In this document: positions 8,058 to 18,049 of the stretch, piece after piece | How positions within the stretch are numbered: position 1 is the first letter of the stretch | Layout of the letters: each line of letters starts with the position of its first letter | NCBI RefSeq assembly: GCF_004792695.1 | Contig: NZ_SRXU01000001.1 | Span: forward strand, 434,001-498,000 | DNA: 64,000 bases | Direction of reading: 5' to 3' | Source of the DNA: Sphingomonas naasensis | GTDB taxonomy: Bacteria > Pseudomonadota > Alphaproteobacteria > Sphingomonadales > Sphingomonadaceae | Program-made: the position numbers and the translations under genes | Notes under the pieces: model-generated | Told to the model about the DNA's origin: nothing | What the model saw: the letters and a program-made list of their open reading frames with translations, nothing else | The model's database searches: none

Positions 8058-10022
8058 TCAGCCTACCGCCGAAAGCAGCGGCTTGAGTGGGCAATGCGCG
8101 TCGAGCTTGCGATATTCGCGGAACACTGCGTGGCGCAGCATCTCGTCGCCGATCGGCGCGTCGGCATCGAGCGCGAGCAGCCGCGCGTGCAGCGCGACGT
8201 TGCGCAGCTGCCCGCCCGACAGCGCGCAGCGCACCGCGATTTCCTGCACCAGCTCGTCCGCCGCGCGATGCTCGCCGAGATGATGTACGAGAATCTCGTA
8301 GCGCCGCAATTCGTCCGGCGCGCGGAACGGGACGACCACGTCCATCCGCCGCTGAAACGCCTTGTCGATCCGGTCGGGCGCGTTGGTGGTTACCAGCAGG
8401 ATGCCCGAGAAGCTCTCGATCCGCTGAAGCAGGAAATTGGTCTCGAGATTGGCGTAGCGATCATTGGCGTTGCCGACATCGGTGCGCCGCGCCATCAGCG
8501 CATCGCCTTCATCGAGCAGCAGGATCGCGTCGAGCGCCTCGGCGGCGGCGAAGGCGCGGTCGAGCGCCTTCTCGGTTTCGCCGATATATTTGCTCACCGT
8601 CGCGGCGAGATCGATCCGCCAGATGTCGCGCGCGAGATCGTGCGCCAGCCGGCGCGCGGCGAGTGTCTTGCCCGAGCCCGACGGACCGGCGAACAGCGCG
8701 CGGACTCCGGTGGCGCCCGCGCCGGGACCAGCGTGCGCGGCGAGCGCCTCGCGATTGCGGCAGCGCGTGGCGAGCGCGTCGAGCTCGTCCTGCGCGATCC
8801 GCTCGAGCGCGAGGAATTCGGGACGATCGCCCGCGTCGATCCGGGCGGCGACGGTCTCCAGCCGCGAATCCTGCAAGTCACGCAGCGCGTGGCGGACATC
8901 GTCGCGCGTGATCGCCGCGCGGTTTGCCTGCCGCGCCGCCAGCGCCGCCCCCGCCGCCGCGCGGCGGATCGTCCCCCCGGTCAGCCGAAAGGCATCGGCC
9001 AGCCGCGCGATCCCGGCTGCGTCGAGCGAGGGCAGCGCCGCGCGCCAATGCGCCTGCCGCGCTTCGCTGTCCGGCGCAGCGAGCGTCAGCGACACCTGCG
9101 GCCGATCGACCAGCCGTACGCCACCGCTCGTACCCGTCACGATCACCAGTCGAACCGGCTCCAGCGCGAAGCCCGGCACCTCGCGCACCTCGCCCACGCC
9201 GACGCGCAGCGGCAACGCCACCACCGCCTCGTGGAGGAACGCGAACAGGCCGATCTGCGTCCAGGCCGTGGCTCGATCCGGATCGACATTGGCGACGAGC
9301 AACGGCCCCTCGAGCGCATGTGCCAGCGCCCCGGCGAGCGTCGTCCTGCCATTGCGTTCGGGCCCGCGCAGCACGGGCACGAGCATCGCGTCCTCGGCCA
9401 TTGCGTCAGCGAGCAGCCCGGCACGCGCGCGGATCGGCTCGGGTGCGATGAAAACGTCGAGCGGCTGGAGATCCTGCCGCGGCACCAGCCGGCAATCGGA
9501 CGGTGCGATCGCTTCTCCGGCGAGCGCATCCCAGACCGGGGCCGACGCGGTGACCTGCCACGCAAAGGGTGGCGCCTCGGGATTGTCGACGAGGATCAGC
9601 CCGAGCTGGAGCAGCCGGTTGATCGCGCGGCGCACCGCCTGCGGATCGTCACCCTCCGCGTCGCCGCGCAGCAGCGCAGTGAGCGTCGCCTGGGTCAGCC
9701 GATCATGCTCGCCGAGCAGCGCCGCGATCCGCGCATCCTCGCCGACCAGCCCGATCAGGAGCAGCGCCTCGACGGCGCGCCGATCGTCGATCGCGCGGCG
9801 GAGCCGTTCGAGCGGCAGGCGGGGCCCGGCCCATTCGCGCAGCGCGGCAGCCCATGCGCCCGCCGACAGCGGCGCCCCGGCCAGCGTCGCGATCTCGGCG
9901 GCATAGTCGCCGAGCCAATCGGGCGCCGAATCGCCGAGCCGCTCGGCCAGCGCGGCGCCGGCGCCGAGCAAGGCGAACCGGAGGTGCAGCGCCGGCGTGC
10001 GAGGAAGCGCCGCGATGCTCAT
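8058..10022 (-). CDS. eCIS AAA+ ATPase (Pvc15/Afp15-like)
   Basis: A 654-residue ATPase. The C-terminal AAA+ module has Walker A GPSGSGKT at 446-453, Walker B ILLLDEGD near 500-507 and a sensor-1-like VTTNAPD. The N-terminal ~430 residues contain helical/winged-helix-like segments and a degenerate P-loop-like stretch, as is usual for the large ATPases encoded at this position in Afp/PVC loci. In those systems the ATPase is needed for assembly or for loading cargo and is not part of the final particle. It sits directly before the DUF4157 effector, with one base between stop and start, which supports a role in handling that cargo. Its start overlaps the previous stop. Confidence 0.9.
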   Translation of the reverse strand: MSIAALPRTPALHLRFALLGAGAALAERLGDSAPDWLGDYAAEIATLAGAPLSAGAWAAALREWAGPRLPLERLRRAIDDRRAVEALLLIGLVGEDARIAALLGEHDRLTQATLTALLRGDAEGDDPQAVRRAINRLLQLGLILVDNPEAPPFAWQVTASAPVWDALAGEAIAPSDCRLVPRQDLQPLDVFIAPEPIRARAGLLADAMAEDAMLVPVLRGPERNGRTTLAGALAHALEGPLLVANVDPDRATAWTQIGLFAFLHEAVVALPLRVGVGEVREVPGFALEPVRLVIVTGTSGGVRLVDRPQVSLTLAAPDSEARQAHWRAALPSLDAAGIARLADAFRLTGGTIRRAAAGAALAARQANRAAITRDDVRHALRDLQDSRLETVAARIDAGDRPEFLALERIAQDELDALATRCRNREALAAHAGPGAGATGVRALFAGPSGSGKTLAARRLAHDLARDIWRIDLAATVSKYIGETEKALDRAFAAAEALDAILLLDEGDALMARRTDVGNANDRYANLETNFLLQRIESFSGILLVTTNAPDRIDKAFQRRMDVVVPFRAPDELRRYEILVHHLGEHRAADELVQEIAVRCALSGGQLRNVALHARLLALDADAPIGDEMLRHAVFREYRKLDAHCPLKPLLSAVG

Positions 10023-11716
10023 GCGAAGCGGAACCCGATGGCTCGCCCCGCAGCCGGGATCCAGCCCGGGTCGCGATCGAGACCCGCCAGCCGGATCGCG
10101 AGCGGATGTGTGTCGAGCGCGAAGGCAACTTCGATTTGCCCATCGTCGAGCCGCACCGTCCCGGGGCGCCGAAGCAGGGTCTCCACCGCCTCGGCGGAGT
10201 CTGTGCTGCCCAGCGCCCGCGCCAGCCGCGCCTCGACATAGCGCGCGAGCGAGTCGACCCAGCGTCGGCGCAGCCAAACCGCCGGTCGCGCCGCATGCCA
10301 TTGGTCCGCGATCGGAAAGCCCGCGGCGTGCCAGCGGCTGACTCCGGCGCGGCTCCGCACCCGGCGTTGCGCGGCACCGGGCCACGGTGCGAGCCAATCC
10401 GCGGGCACCTGCCATGCCGGTGCCTCGAAATTGCGCCCCACCCGTTCGCGCGGCCCCAGCCCGGCAAGCCCGCGCAACACCGGCTCGAGCGGATCGCGGG
10501 CGAATTCCGCGCCGATCCAGCGCCGCCCCAGCAACAACAGCAATTCGAACGGCGAAAGACCGCGCACCCGGCGGGCCGGATCGGTGAAATCGCCGTAAAG
10601 CCCGAGCGCGAGAAAGGCGTTGAGCAGGAAGAACAACCCCGCACAGTCGCTGCGCACCGAGGTCGAGGCGCCGGCAATCGGCATGGCGGCGGGCGGCAGC
10701 TGCGCCGCGCTTTCCCGCGTGCGCGATCCAATAGTCACGGCACGGCGGGCAGCCGATTGCTGCGCATCGGCCATGGTGGTTGGCCGCGAGGACGATTGCT
10801 GCTCGCGCATCGCGGCACGCTGCGCCACCGCGCGTGGTTTCCCCGGCGCCGGCGGGGTTGAAGCCGGCGCCACCCTCGCAGCGGCAGGCACCATCGGTGT
10901 CCCGCGGATCGCGTTTCCCGAAACCACCGGCGAGGCCGACGGATCGAAGGCCGCCGTGAGCGCATCGGCCAGCGCCTGTGTCGCGACGAGCTCGGGGCGC
11001 CGAACCGCGAGCGTCGCGATGGCGATCAGCAGGCCTGCCGCATGTGCCGGGGTAGCGGAACGGGCAAGTGCGATTGCCTCCACGATCGCCGCGGCGGGCA
11101 CGCTTTTCGGGCCCGGAACGCGTGCGGCAGAAACCGAGTCGGGCCGTTCCCCCGGGACTCGCTCCGGCAGCCGGGCGGTGCTGCCATAGCTCCGCAGCAA
11201 CAATTCAGCGGCGGTGCGCAGCTCGGCTTCGTCGAACCGGGCAAGCCATGCGCCGGCGATGCCGGCCTCGACCAGCGCCATCATCAGCCCCGGCAACGTG
11301 CGCGCGTCGGACAATATCCGGCGGCGCCAGCGCAATTGCGGCGCCTCGCAGTCGGGGATCGCGCGACGCACCAGTTCGGGTAGCTTGGCGCCATCGAGCA
11401 CCGCGCACACTATCGCCCGCTCCAGCGCCGCCTCGTCCTCGAAATAAAGGCTTTCGCCCGCGCCGATCGCACCGCGGCGCGCGCGCGTCTTCGCGGCGCG
11501 GATCCGGTCGATCAGCTCGCCTGCGAACCCTTCGGTGCCGGCAGCGAGCGGCCGATCGACGCGCACCCGCCGCACCAGCAACAACGCACGGTCGGCGACG
11601 CCGGTGGCCGCGGGCGACGCCATCGCGAGCGCGCTCGCCAGCCGCGCGCGGTCGCCCGCGCGCGCATTCTCGAGCCGGACCCGATCGACACGAAGGGCCG
11701 GCCGCGCTCGACTCAC
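10019..11716 (-). CDS. candidate eCIS tape-measure protein (CIS_TMP/Pvc14-like)
   Basis: A 565-residue protein. The N-terminus (ALRVDRVRLE and following) and the segment around residues 355-425 (GLFFLLNAFLALGLYGDF, then a leucine-rich FELLLLLG helix) resemble the pattern of CIS tape-measure-type proteins, in which an 'AGL..L..FL..LF..LG' stretch is typical. The middle (~180-345) is low-complexity and rich in Ala, Pro and Ser. In Afp/PVC loci the gene before the ATPase is the tape measure, and this gene has that position. The resemblance is weak, so an unknown eCIS-specific role remains possible. Coupled to its neighbours by 4-bp overlaps on both sides. Confidence 0.45.
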   Translation of the reverse strand: MSRARPALRVDRVRLENARAGDRARLASALAMASPAATGVADRALLLVRRVRVDRPLAAGTEGFAGELIDRIRAAKTRARRGAIGAGESLYFEDEAALERAIVCAVLDGAKLPELVRRAIPDCEAPQLRWRRRILSDARTLPGLMMALVEAGIAGAWLARFDEAELRTAAELLLRSYGSTARLPERVPGERPDSVSAARVPGPKSVPAAAIVEAIALARSATPAHAAGLLIAIATLAVRRPELVATQALADALTAAFDPSASPVVSGNAIRGTPMVPAAARVAPASTPPAPGKPRAVAQRAAMREQQSSSRPTTMADAQQSAARRAVTIGSRTRESAAQLPPAAMPIAGASTSVRSDCAGLFFLLNAFLALGLYGDFTDPARRVRGLSPFELLLLLGRRWIGAEFARDPLEPVLRGLAGLGPRERVGRNFEAPAWQVPADWLAPWPGAAQRRVRSRAGVSRWHAAGFPIADQWHAARPAVWLRRRWVDSLARYVEARLARALGSTDSAEAVETLLRRPGTVRLDDGQIEVAFALDTHPLAIRLAGLDRDPGWIPAAGRAIGFRFA

Positions 11717-12474
11717 AGCACCGGCGCCTTGCCGCCACCGGCGCTCAACGCGGCGCTATCCTGCCCCCCGTCGGTAACCACGGTCAGGCGATTTTTCGAC
11801 TTCTCGACGATCGCCGTCGTGGTGGTGAACGTGAAGCCACCCCCGCCGCGCACGAACTTGATCGAGGACGGTGCGATCTGCGTCGCGCCGAGCAGCACGC
11901 GTTCGATCTGCCCCTCGCCGATATTGTCGCCCGCGACGGCGACTGTGACGCCCTTGCCGCGCACCGTCGTCGCGGTGATCTTGTCGATCGTCGGTTTGGG
12001 CGCGTCGCTCGCCTCGGCCCGGCCGGGGCCGGTCGCAGACAGCTCGGCGGACGAGGACGGCGTCGGCGACGTCCCCGGCGTGGGAGTCGGCGTCGACGTG
12101 ATCCGGTTGGCCCCTTCGAGCACGCGCAGCCGGGCATCGAGCGACAGCGCCGCGTCGACGAGATCGTTGGCGAACTGCGCGGTGATCAGATCGCCGGGGC
12201 GGATCTTGTTGAGCGCGAGCTGTACGAACAGATTGAGCGCCGGACTCGATGCCTGGCTCGCAGCCGGCGTGGGCGCAGGTGCCGGCGCGGGGGTCGGCGA
12301 AGGCGCCGGCGCCGGGCCCGGCGTGGGGGTCGGCGCCGCCACCATGTCGAAGACGCCGCTGTCGAACAGCAACGCCTCGATCAAGACCTTGTCGCGATCG
12401 CTCAGCTTTTGCTGGCCGAATTGCGAGGCGCTGAATTGCACGTCCTGCGCGGGATTGAACAATGAGTTCGCCAT
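11713..12474 (-). CDS. proline-rich eCIS-associated protein with possible IPT/TIG-like C-terminal domain
   Basis: A 253-residue protein with two low-complexity linkers of Pro-Thr-Ala repeats (about residues 47-75 and 127-142) separating a short N-terminal segment, a helical segment (~77-121) and a beta-rich C-terminal domain (~160-253). The C-terminal part (KITATTVRGKGVTVAVAGDNIG and after) has the pattern of an IPT/TIG Ig-like fold often found in surface proteins. No signal peptide. It lies between the fibre-type genes and the candidate tape measure, so a fibre, collar or adhesin accessory role is plausible. Family not identified. Confidence 0.6.
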   Translation of the reverse strand: MANSLFNPAQDVQFSASQFGQQKLSDRDKVLIEALLFDSGVFDMVAAPTPTPGPAPAPSPTPAPAPAPTPAASQASSPALNLFVQLALNKIRPGDLITAQFANDLVDAALSLDARLRVLEGANRITSTPTPTPGTSPTPSSSAELSATGPGRAEASDAPKPTIDKITATTVRGKGVTVAVAGDNIGEGQIERVLLGATQIAPSSIKFVRGGGGFTFTTTTAIVEKSKNRLTVVTDGGQDSAALSAGGGKAPVL

Positions 12475-12487
12475 GATCGTCGCTCCG

Positions 12488-13726
12488 TCACGGAATCAGG
12501 GGATAATTCGCATAGTTCCAGTAGTTTAGATTGAATCTCGCATCCCCTCTGTAAGGAAGATGCCCGCTGGCGAAGACAAGGATCTCCGCCTCGCCCGCCT
12601 TGCGCGTCTGGGCGATGCGATAGAGCCAGATCGCGTGATCGCTGTCGGTGTCGATCACCGGCGCCGCGAAGCTCTCGCGCAGCAGCGGCTCGACTGCGCT
12701 GGCATCGATGTGGAGCGGGCCGCGGACGGTCATGCCCTTGAAGAAATCGGCGAGGCGATTGTCGGGCAGCGTCGGGATCAGCCCCACCGGCGGCAGGTAG
12801 CGGAACCGGTCCTTCGCGACGAGCAGGTTGATGTCCGACACCTTCATGATCGAGCTGATCTCGTCCTGGAACTGGCGGAACATCGCCCTCCCCACCCCGA
12901 GCCGACGCGGCTCGGAGAGCGTGCTGACCACACCTTCGGGATCGCGCAGCCCGATCGGCCGGCGGACGCTCCAGCTGTCGGTGAAGATATGGCCGGCGCT
13001 GTTGAACGCGATCAGCGCCAGCGGCACCTCGGCGTCGTCCAGCCCGTGGCCGCGCATCGTCTCGAGCAAGTCGTCGAGCCGCGGTCCGCTGCCGAGCAGG
13101 TCGGCGGGCCAATCGGCCAGCACCCCGGCACCGAACGCCTCATAGGCGATGCGATTGCGGAAATCGGGCTGACCCGGATCGGCATCGTGAAGCTCGGGGC
13201 GGATCTCGAGCAGCCGGAACTGCACGGCCTCGACCGTGGCGTCGAGCGCGCAGCGCGGGCTGGTATCGCCCATGCCGCTGACCGCCGCCCTGCCCTCGCT
13301 GGTGAAGGCGGGCGCGATGGTCAGCAGGTAGAGGCCGGCGCCCGCGACATAGTCGCCGTCGGCAAGCGGCGCGCAGTCGCCGAACAGGCACGCGACATTG
13401 TCGGCGCCGGGCGTCGCGGCGCGATCGAGCGCGAGCTGCACCTTGTGCTTGAGGCACAGCACCACGCCTTCCTGGTTGACCGCAGCCCCGGGCTGAACCT
13501 CGGCCGCCGGTCGTCCGCCCGGCGCGATATTGCCCTTGAAGACGACCTGCAGCCCGTTCGCGATGCCGTCGCCGAGCGCCAGCCCGATCCGGGCGTCGGC
13601 CTCGCGGCGCGCGGCTTGCTCGCGCCCCATGTCGTTGCCGGTCAGCAGGCGGCCGTTGAAGAAGTTGACCGTGCGGATCGCATCCTCTCCGAACGGCTCC
13701 TGCAGCGCGACGAAGTCGGTCGCCAT
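12488..13726 (-). CDS. eCIS baseplate/fibre-associated protein, family not identified
   Basis: A 412-residue soluble protein. Its N-terminal motif (residues ~20-61: NFFNGRLLTGNDM, then ADARIGLALGDGIANGLQVV) matches in layout the N-terminus of the collagen-like protein encoded just upstream ([13 protein letters not shown], then [12 protein letters not shown]). This 'F-x-G-x-x-L-x-x-x-D ... G-x-G-x-x-x-GL' pattern suggests both attach to the particle through the same fold. The rest is mixed alpha/beta without recognised domains. The spacing to its neighbours is only a few bases. Candidate tail-fibre adaptor or second fibre protein. Confidence 0.6.
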   Translation of the reverse strand: MATDFVALQEPFGEDAIRTVNFFNGRLLTGNDMGREQAARREADARIGLALGDGIANGLQVVFKGNIAPGGRPAAEVQPGAAVNQEGVVLCLKHKVQLALDRAATPGADNVACLFGDCAPLADGDYVAGAGLYLLTIAPAFTSEGRAAVSGMGDTSPRCALDATVEAVQFRLLEIRPELHDADPGQPDFRNRIAYEAFGAGVLADWPADLLGSGPRLDDLLETMRGHGLDDAEVPLALIAFNSAGHIFTDSWSVRRPIGLRDPEGVVSTLSEPRRLGVGRAMFRQFQDEISSIMKVSDINLLVAKDRFRYLPPVGLIPTLPDNRLADFFKGMTVRGPLHIDASAVEPLLRESFAAPVIDTDSDHAIWLYRIAQTRKAGEAEILVFASGHLPYRGDARFNLNYWNYANYPLIP

Positions 13727-13729
13727 GGC

Positions 13730-15409
13730 TCAGCGCTCCTTCTGGGTCGACGTGAAGTCCGCGATCTGGATCCACATCCGTTCGCCGTCGGAAACCAGCG
13801 TCCGCCCTTCGCCGGGAGGTATTTCGAACGACGACAGGAACTCGACCGTGTCGTTGTCGACGGTCTTGAAGTCCATCGGCCCCAGTACCGCGCGGAAGAA
13901 GTAGATCCGGCCCAGCCCGACTTCCTTCGCCGGCGGAAGGATCACATGCGCCGGCGCGAAGGTCGCGAAAACATCGAAGCGCTCGTGACCGATCCGGTTG
14001 ATGTCGATGTCGATCTCCGGCGAGCCGTGCGATACGAAGGTGCGCAGCGTGAACGGGTCCGATGCGCTGCCAGGAGGCCCTTCGGGGCCTTGCGGTCCCT
14101 CCGGACCTTGCTGTCCCTCGGGACCCTGTGGTCCAGTCTCCCCCTGCGGTCCCGGCGGGCCTTGTTCGCCGGGCGCACCCGGCTCGCCCGGAGGTCCCGG
14201 AGGACCTTCGGGTCCCGGCTCGGGCGGGCTGCCGCCACCTCCGGGCGGTCCGGGAGGCCCCTCGGGCCCCTGCGGCCCGGCGGGGCCTTGCGGTCCGATC
14301 GGCCCCTGCGGGCCCATGGGACCCACGCCCCCGGTTTCGCCCTGCGGACCGGCGGGTCCGGGGGGTCCCGGCGGGGGGCTCAGCCATTTTTCGCCCTCGT
14401 CGGTCAGGATGCCGAGCGCGGTCTGGACGAGATGCAGCGGCGCGATCAGCGGCCGACGTCCTTCCTCGACGATCACGTCCAGCGCGTCGCCGTTCACACT
14501 CCAGCCCGAGGCGGGATCGCCACCGACATGCGCCAGCGGCACCTCAAAAGCGGCGAGCAGCACGCAATCCTGCTCGGTGCCCGCCGGGTCGCTGCAGCGC
14601 CGCGCCATCACGCGCGGACGATATTCGGTGATCCACAGCCGATAGGCGAGCTTCAGGAACGCATCGTAATCGTCGATCGCGACGCCGACCGGCAGCGGCG
14701 GCAAGGGCGGCGATTCGAGCGGTGGCGAACCGTCCTCGACGTCGCCGGTGATGAAGTCGAGCGCGGTGCGGACGGCATTGGCCCATTCGTCGGGCCCGAG
14801 CGGCGGCGAGCCGGGGCCTTCGTCGGCAATGTCATCGAGCCACGCCGAGAAGACGGCGATCGCATCGGCCTCCCATTGCTCGGGCGGATCGAGCCGGAAA
14901 TCGAGGCAATAATCGTCGGCGATGCGCGAGGGCTGCATCAGCGCCGCTTCGGAACGGCATGGCTCGCCCGGCACTGGCACCGGCGCGATCGCGCAGTCGC
15001 GATAGCATAGCGTCAGGTATAGCGTGATCGCCTCGGCGGGGGGCGAGCCGGACACGCGTTCGCCGACGCGCTTGGCATTGTCGGGATCGGACAACCAGCC
15101 GTTCAGCGAGCCGCACTGGTCGCGCCCGACGCAGATCAGCCGGCCCGAAGGCGCCGCCGCCGACCCCGCGGTGATATGGACGCGCGGCCCGTTGGTGCCG
15201 TCGTCCTCGACCCGCACGGCGAGCCCGCTCGCGGTGCCGTAGCCGATCAGATCGCGCACCATCCATTCGCTGCGCCCGATCAGATAGGCATGTTCCTGGA
15301 CATAGTCGGCGACGCCGAGGACCATGCCCTTGACGAAGTTGACATGCTGACCGGGATCGGGCGCGCCGATCGCGGGCACGGTCGCAGTGGTGGCGTTACA
15401 GCAGCCCAT
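13730..15409 (-). CDS. collagen-like eCIS tail-fibre protein
   Basis: A 559-residue protein with three parts: a ~340-residue N-terminal domain, a collagen-like Gly-X-Y block at about residues 347-448 interrupted by one GGGGS-type break near 390, and a ~110-residue beta-rich tip. The Gly-X-Y repeats use GPQGP, GPPGP and GPEGP units and should form a trimeric triple helix. Trimeric collagen-like stalks are common in phage and eCIS fibres, with the C-terminal tip binding the target. The N-terminal attachment motif is shared with the next gene. Good ribosome binding site (GGAGG eight bases upstream). It occupies the slot where PVC loci encode the Pvc13 tail fibre. Confidence 0.8.
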   Translation of the reverse strand: MGCCNATTATVPAIGAPDPGQHVNFVKGMVLGVADYVQEHAYLIGRSEWMVRDLIGYGTASGLAVRVEDDGTNGPRVHITAGSAAAPSGRLICVGRDQCGSLNGWLSDPDNAKRVGERVSGSPPAEAITLYLTLCYRDCAIAPVPVPGEPCRSEAALMQPSRIADDYCLDFRLDPPEQWEADAIAVFSAWLDDIADEGPGSPPLGPDEWANAVRTALDFITGDVEDGSPPLESPPLPPLPVGVAIDDYDAFLKLAYRLWITEYRPRVMARRCSDPAGTEQDCVLLAAFEVPLAHVGGDPASGWSVNGDALDVIVEEGRRPLIAPLHLVQTALGILTDEGEKWLSPPPGPPGPAGPQGETGGVGPMGPQGPIGPQGPAGPQGPEGPPGPPGGGGSPPEPGPEGPPGPPGEPGAPGEQGPPGPQGETGPQGPEGQQGPEGPQGPEGPPGSASDPFTLRTFVSHGSPEIDIDINRIGHERFDVFATFAPAHVILPPAKEVGLGRIYFFRAVLGPMDFKTVDNDTVEFLSSFEIPPGEGRTLVSDGERMWIQIADFTSTQKER

Positions 15410-15442
15410 GAGTTGCCTCCGGCGTGGTTTGGGGAGCGCGGC

Positions 15443-18049
15443 TCAGCATGCTAGCCGCGCGCGGTCAGGAGTGAGGGGAAGCCCGTCGGGGCCGATGAAG
15501 CTCTCGCCGATATAGGCCTTGCCGAGGATCGCCGGCGGCAGCAGCTCGGACGCGCGGCTGCCCGCGCCGATCGCGGTGTCGTAGCCGAGCCGCGCCTCGC
15601 CGATGCGGTTCATCGCGAAGTAGAAGCGGATGTCGAAGATCGTGTGCGCCGGCTTTTCGAGATCGATGATCCGCCGCGCCAGCGCCTCGCGCCGCTTGAG
15701 CGTCTCGGCGTCGGTCGCGTCGGTCGCGGTCACCGGCAGGAGCACCGAGAAACGATGCGCGGTCCGGTCGATCGGCAGCAGTTCCTTCTCGAATTGTTCC
15801 CAGTCGGCGCGCGCCGTGAGCGTCGCGAGGCTGGTATCGGCCAGCGCGATCTCGCCGAAGCGCTGCCAGCCGCTGCCATGCGCCTGATTGAGCAGCCGGA
15901 TCCGGCGATAGCGCCCTTCGAGGAAACGCTGCCACAGCACGCGGTTGTGCGACGCGAGCTCGAGAAACGCCCCCCAATTGGCGGCCTGCGCGCCCGGCAC
16001 CGACAGCCGCGGCAACGTCGCCATCGGCGAGGCGACGCCGCGCGCCTGCTGGAACGCGATCCAGTTGGCACGCTCGGTGAGCCCCGCGTCATGCGTCGGC
16101 GGATCGACCACGCTGCTGCTGTCCCCCGCACCGATCCGCCCCAAAGTCCGCGTGCGATAGCTCTCGACAATGCGGATGGCGCCCTCGCAGCGGCAATCCG
16201 CGTCGCTGAACAAGGTCCCGTCGAGCGGCTGGTCGAAGGCGAGCGCCAGCGCGCTCTCGAGCCCGCGCATCGTCCCGCGCCAGCCGAAGAAGCGGATCGC
16301 GTGCGCGATGAAGCGCCGTCGCCGCTCCTCGCTCCACGACGGATCGAGCGCGACGTCGAACCACGAGGCAAGCCAGCCGAGCGTCTCGAGCGGCGCGGTA
16401 CGCGTGTCGAACAGCGTCTGCGCGGTGATCATCCGCCCCTCGATCACGCTGACCGTCCCCTGCATGTTGGCGAGGAAGCGCTCGAGGAAGTCGGCGGGTT
16501 CGGGATCCTCGCGATAGAGCGCGGGAAGATAGCGCTCGGCCCAGGAGATGCGCGGCCACGAAGCCCGCAGCGCGCGCAGCCGCGGGCTCGAATCGCCGTC
16601 GCTGGCGAGCGTCAGCCGCGCCTCGAGAAAGCGTCCCTCGACGCGCTGGAACAGCAATTCGAAGCTGCCATGCTGGGCAAGCCGATCGGTGGCGACCAAG
16701 GCCGCCGCCGAATGGCCGGCGAGTTCGCTGCCCGAGCGCATCAGGATCGGCGACGGCTGGGCCGTCCAGTCGCCGAGCGCGTCGACCGCGTCGCCCGCGC
16801 GCGCCTCGACGAGGATCCGCGTTCCCGGCGGAACGCAGCCGTCGAGCCGAAGCCGGTCCCATATCGCGCTCGGCGTGCGGCTATCGAAAACCGGTGTGCG
16901 GAAGCTGGCCGTGCCGCGAAATTGCTGGCGCGGCTTCTCGACGACGCGTGGCCAGTTGGGCAGCGGACCGCTGTCATAGCTCGCATTGCCCTCGATCGAC
17001 ACCAGCGCGCGGCCGCCATGGCGCCGCAGCGGGAAGCTCTCGCGGGTCTCGCGCAGCCCCGCTTCCTCGACGCGAAAGGCGCGCAGCTGGTTGCCGGTGG
17101 CGTCCGAGACGAGCACCCGCAGCACGCTCTCGCTGCCGCGCAGCAGGACGTTGCCGGCAACCATGTCGTGCGGGACGAAATCGAGCGGCAGCGGCGCGGG
17201 GACGGTCCCGTCCTCGCGCCAGAGGTAAAGCGCAGCCGGCGCGCGCGAGAGGATCGCGACCGCGCCCCCGGGCAGCGCCGCGATCGCGATCGGATCGATC
17301 GCGGGATCGAGCGCCGTCAGGTCATGCCCTTCCGCCGCCACCGCCGATGCCCGGCTCCGCGGCTCGCCGCTCACCGGCTGGAACAGCTCGGCCACTTTCT
17401 CGCCCAGACCACCACCGACGAGCGTGGCGCGCGAGTCGAGCGCGAACAGCCGCTTCGCCGGGCCGTCGAGCAGCCATAGCCCGCTGTCACAGCGCGGCTC
17501 GAGATCGGTGACGGTCGGCGCACCTTCGGCCGGCCAGTCGAAATGCAGCGGCGGGCCGCCCGCGACGAGATCGAAGCTGTCGAGTCCGACATCGCTCGCC
17601 GCGATCAGCCAGCCATCACCGGTCACCGCCAGCGCGCGATAGGACATGACACGCGGCGCGCGATCGTCATGCGGCACGAACAGCCGCTTCGCCGGCCGCG
17701 CCGCGCGCGGATCGGGCCAGAAGCGCGTCACCGAGCCATCGCCACGCGAGCGCACGAACAGCTGCCCGGCTTCGTCGCCGATCCAGTAGACGTTGCCGAA
17801 CCGGTCGGCCGCCGCAGCCCGACGCACTTCGGGCCCGAGCGGCACTTCCCCCGGCGTAAATGCAAGCGGATCGCGCAGCGGCGCCAGCGTCAGCTCGGCG
17901 CGCTCCTCGTCCCAGCCTGGCGCCGTCTCCGGCTGGTCGCCGACGGGCATGTCCCACACCATCTCGAGCGTGGTCGTGTCGTCGACGCGCCCTCGGGCCC
18001 AGTCGGCCTCGCCGAGCAGCAGGTGGAAGCGCTGGCCGTCGGCGTTCAT
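15443..18049 (-). CDS. eCIS baseplate protein with C-terminal phage tail protein I-like domain (Pvc12-like)
   Basis: An 868-residue protein. The first ~330 residues contain repeated beta-strand units (FGNVYWIG, YRALAVTGDGWLIAA, GLWLLDGPAKRLFALD) that look like an NHL/beta-propeller. The C-terminal half has the P2 gpI-type signature: RYLPALYRED, FLERFLANMQGTVSVIE, then LGWLASWFDVALD and IRFFGWRGTMRGLESAL (roughly residues 540-650). This family bridges the baseplate wedge and the fibres. It follows baseplate J with an ATGA overlap, as in PVC order (Pvc11 then Pvc12). The propeller may add a sugar- or protein-binding surface. Confidence 0.8.
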   Translation of the reverse strand: MNADGQRFHLLLGEADWARGRVDDTTTLEMVWDMPVGDQPETAPGWDEERAELTLAPLRDPLAFTPGEVPLGPEVRRAAAADRFGNVYWIGDEAGQLFVRSRGDGSVTRFWPDPRAARPAKRLFVPHDDRAPRVMSYRALAVTGDGWLIAASDVGLDSFDLVAGGPPLHFDWPAEGAPTVTDLEPRCDSGLWLLDGPAKRLFALDSRATLVGGGLGEKVAELFQPVSGEPRSRASAVAAEGHDLTALDPAIDPIAIAALPGGAVAILSRAPAALYLWREDGTVPAPLPLDFVPHDMVAGNVLLRGSESVLRVLVSDATGNQLRAFRVEEAGLRETRESFPLRRHGGRALVSIEGNASYDSGPLPNWPRVVEKPRQQFRGTASFRTPVFDSRTPSAIWDRLRLDGCVPPGTRILVEARAGDAVDALGDWTAQPSPILMRSGSELAGHSAAALVATDRLAQHGSFELLFQRVEGRFLEARLTLASDGDSSPRLRALRASWPRISWAERYLPALYREDPEPADFLERFLANMQGTVSVIEGRMITAQTLFDTRTAPLETLGWLASWFDVALDPSWSEERRRRFIAHAIRFFGWRGTMRGLESALALAFDQPLDGTLFSDADCRCEGAIRIVESYRTRTLGRIGAGDSSSVVDPPTHDAGLTERANWIAFQQARGVASPMATLPRLSVPGAQAANWGAFLELASHNRVLWQRFLEGRYRRIRLLNQAHGSGWQRFGEIALADTSLATLTARADWEQFEKELLPIDRTAHRFSVLLPVTATDATDAETLKRREALARRIIDLEKPAHTIFDIRFYFAMNRIGEARLGYDTAIGAGSRASELLPPAILGKAYIGESFIGPDGLPLTPDRARLAC

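Noticed and set aside
4484..8086. A 1200-codon open frame on the plus strand over the DUF4157 gene, and similar long antisense frames over other genes (for example 7590-10241 and 43205-45355).
   Set aside because: Their translations are Arg/Asp/His-rich shadows typical of GC-rich coding DNA read on the wrong strand, with no domains. The opposite-strand genes have clear family motifs.
14065..14385. A possible repeat array or CRISPR-like structure in the GC-rich repeats at 14.06-14.39 kb.
   Set aside because: The repeats have a nine-base period and encode collagen-like Gly-X-Y units within an intact gene; there are no spacers and no cas genes.
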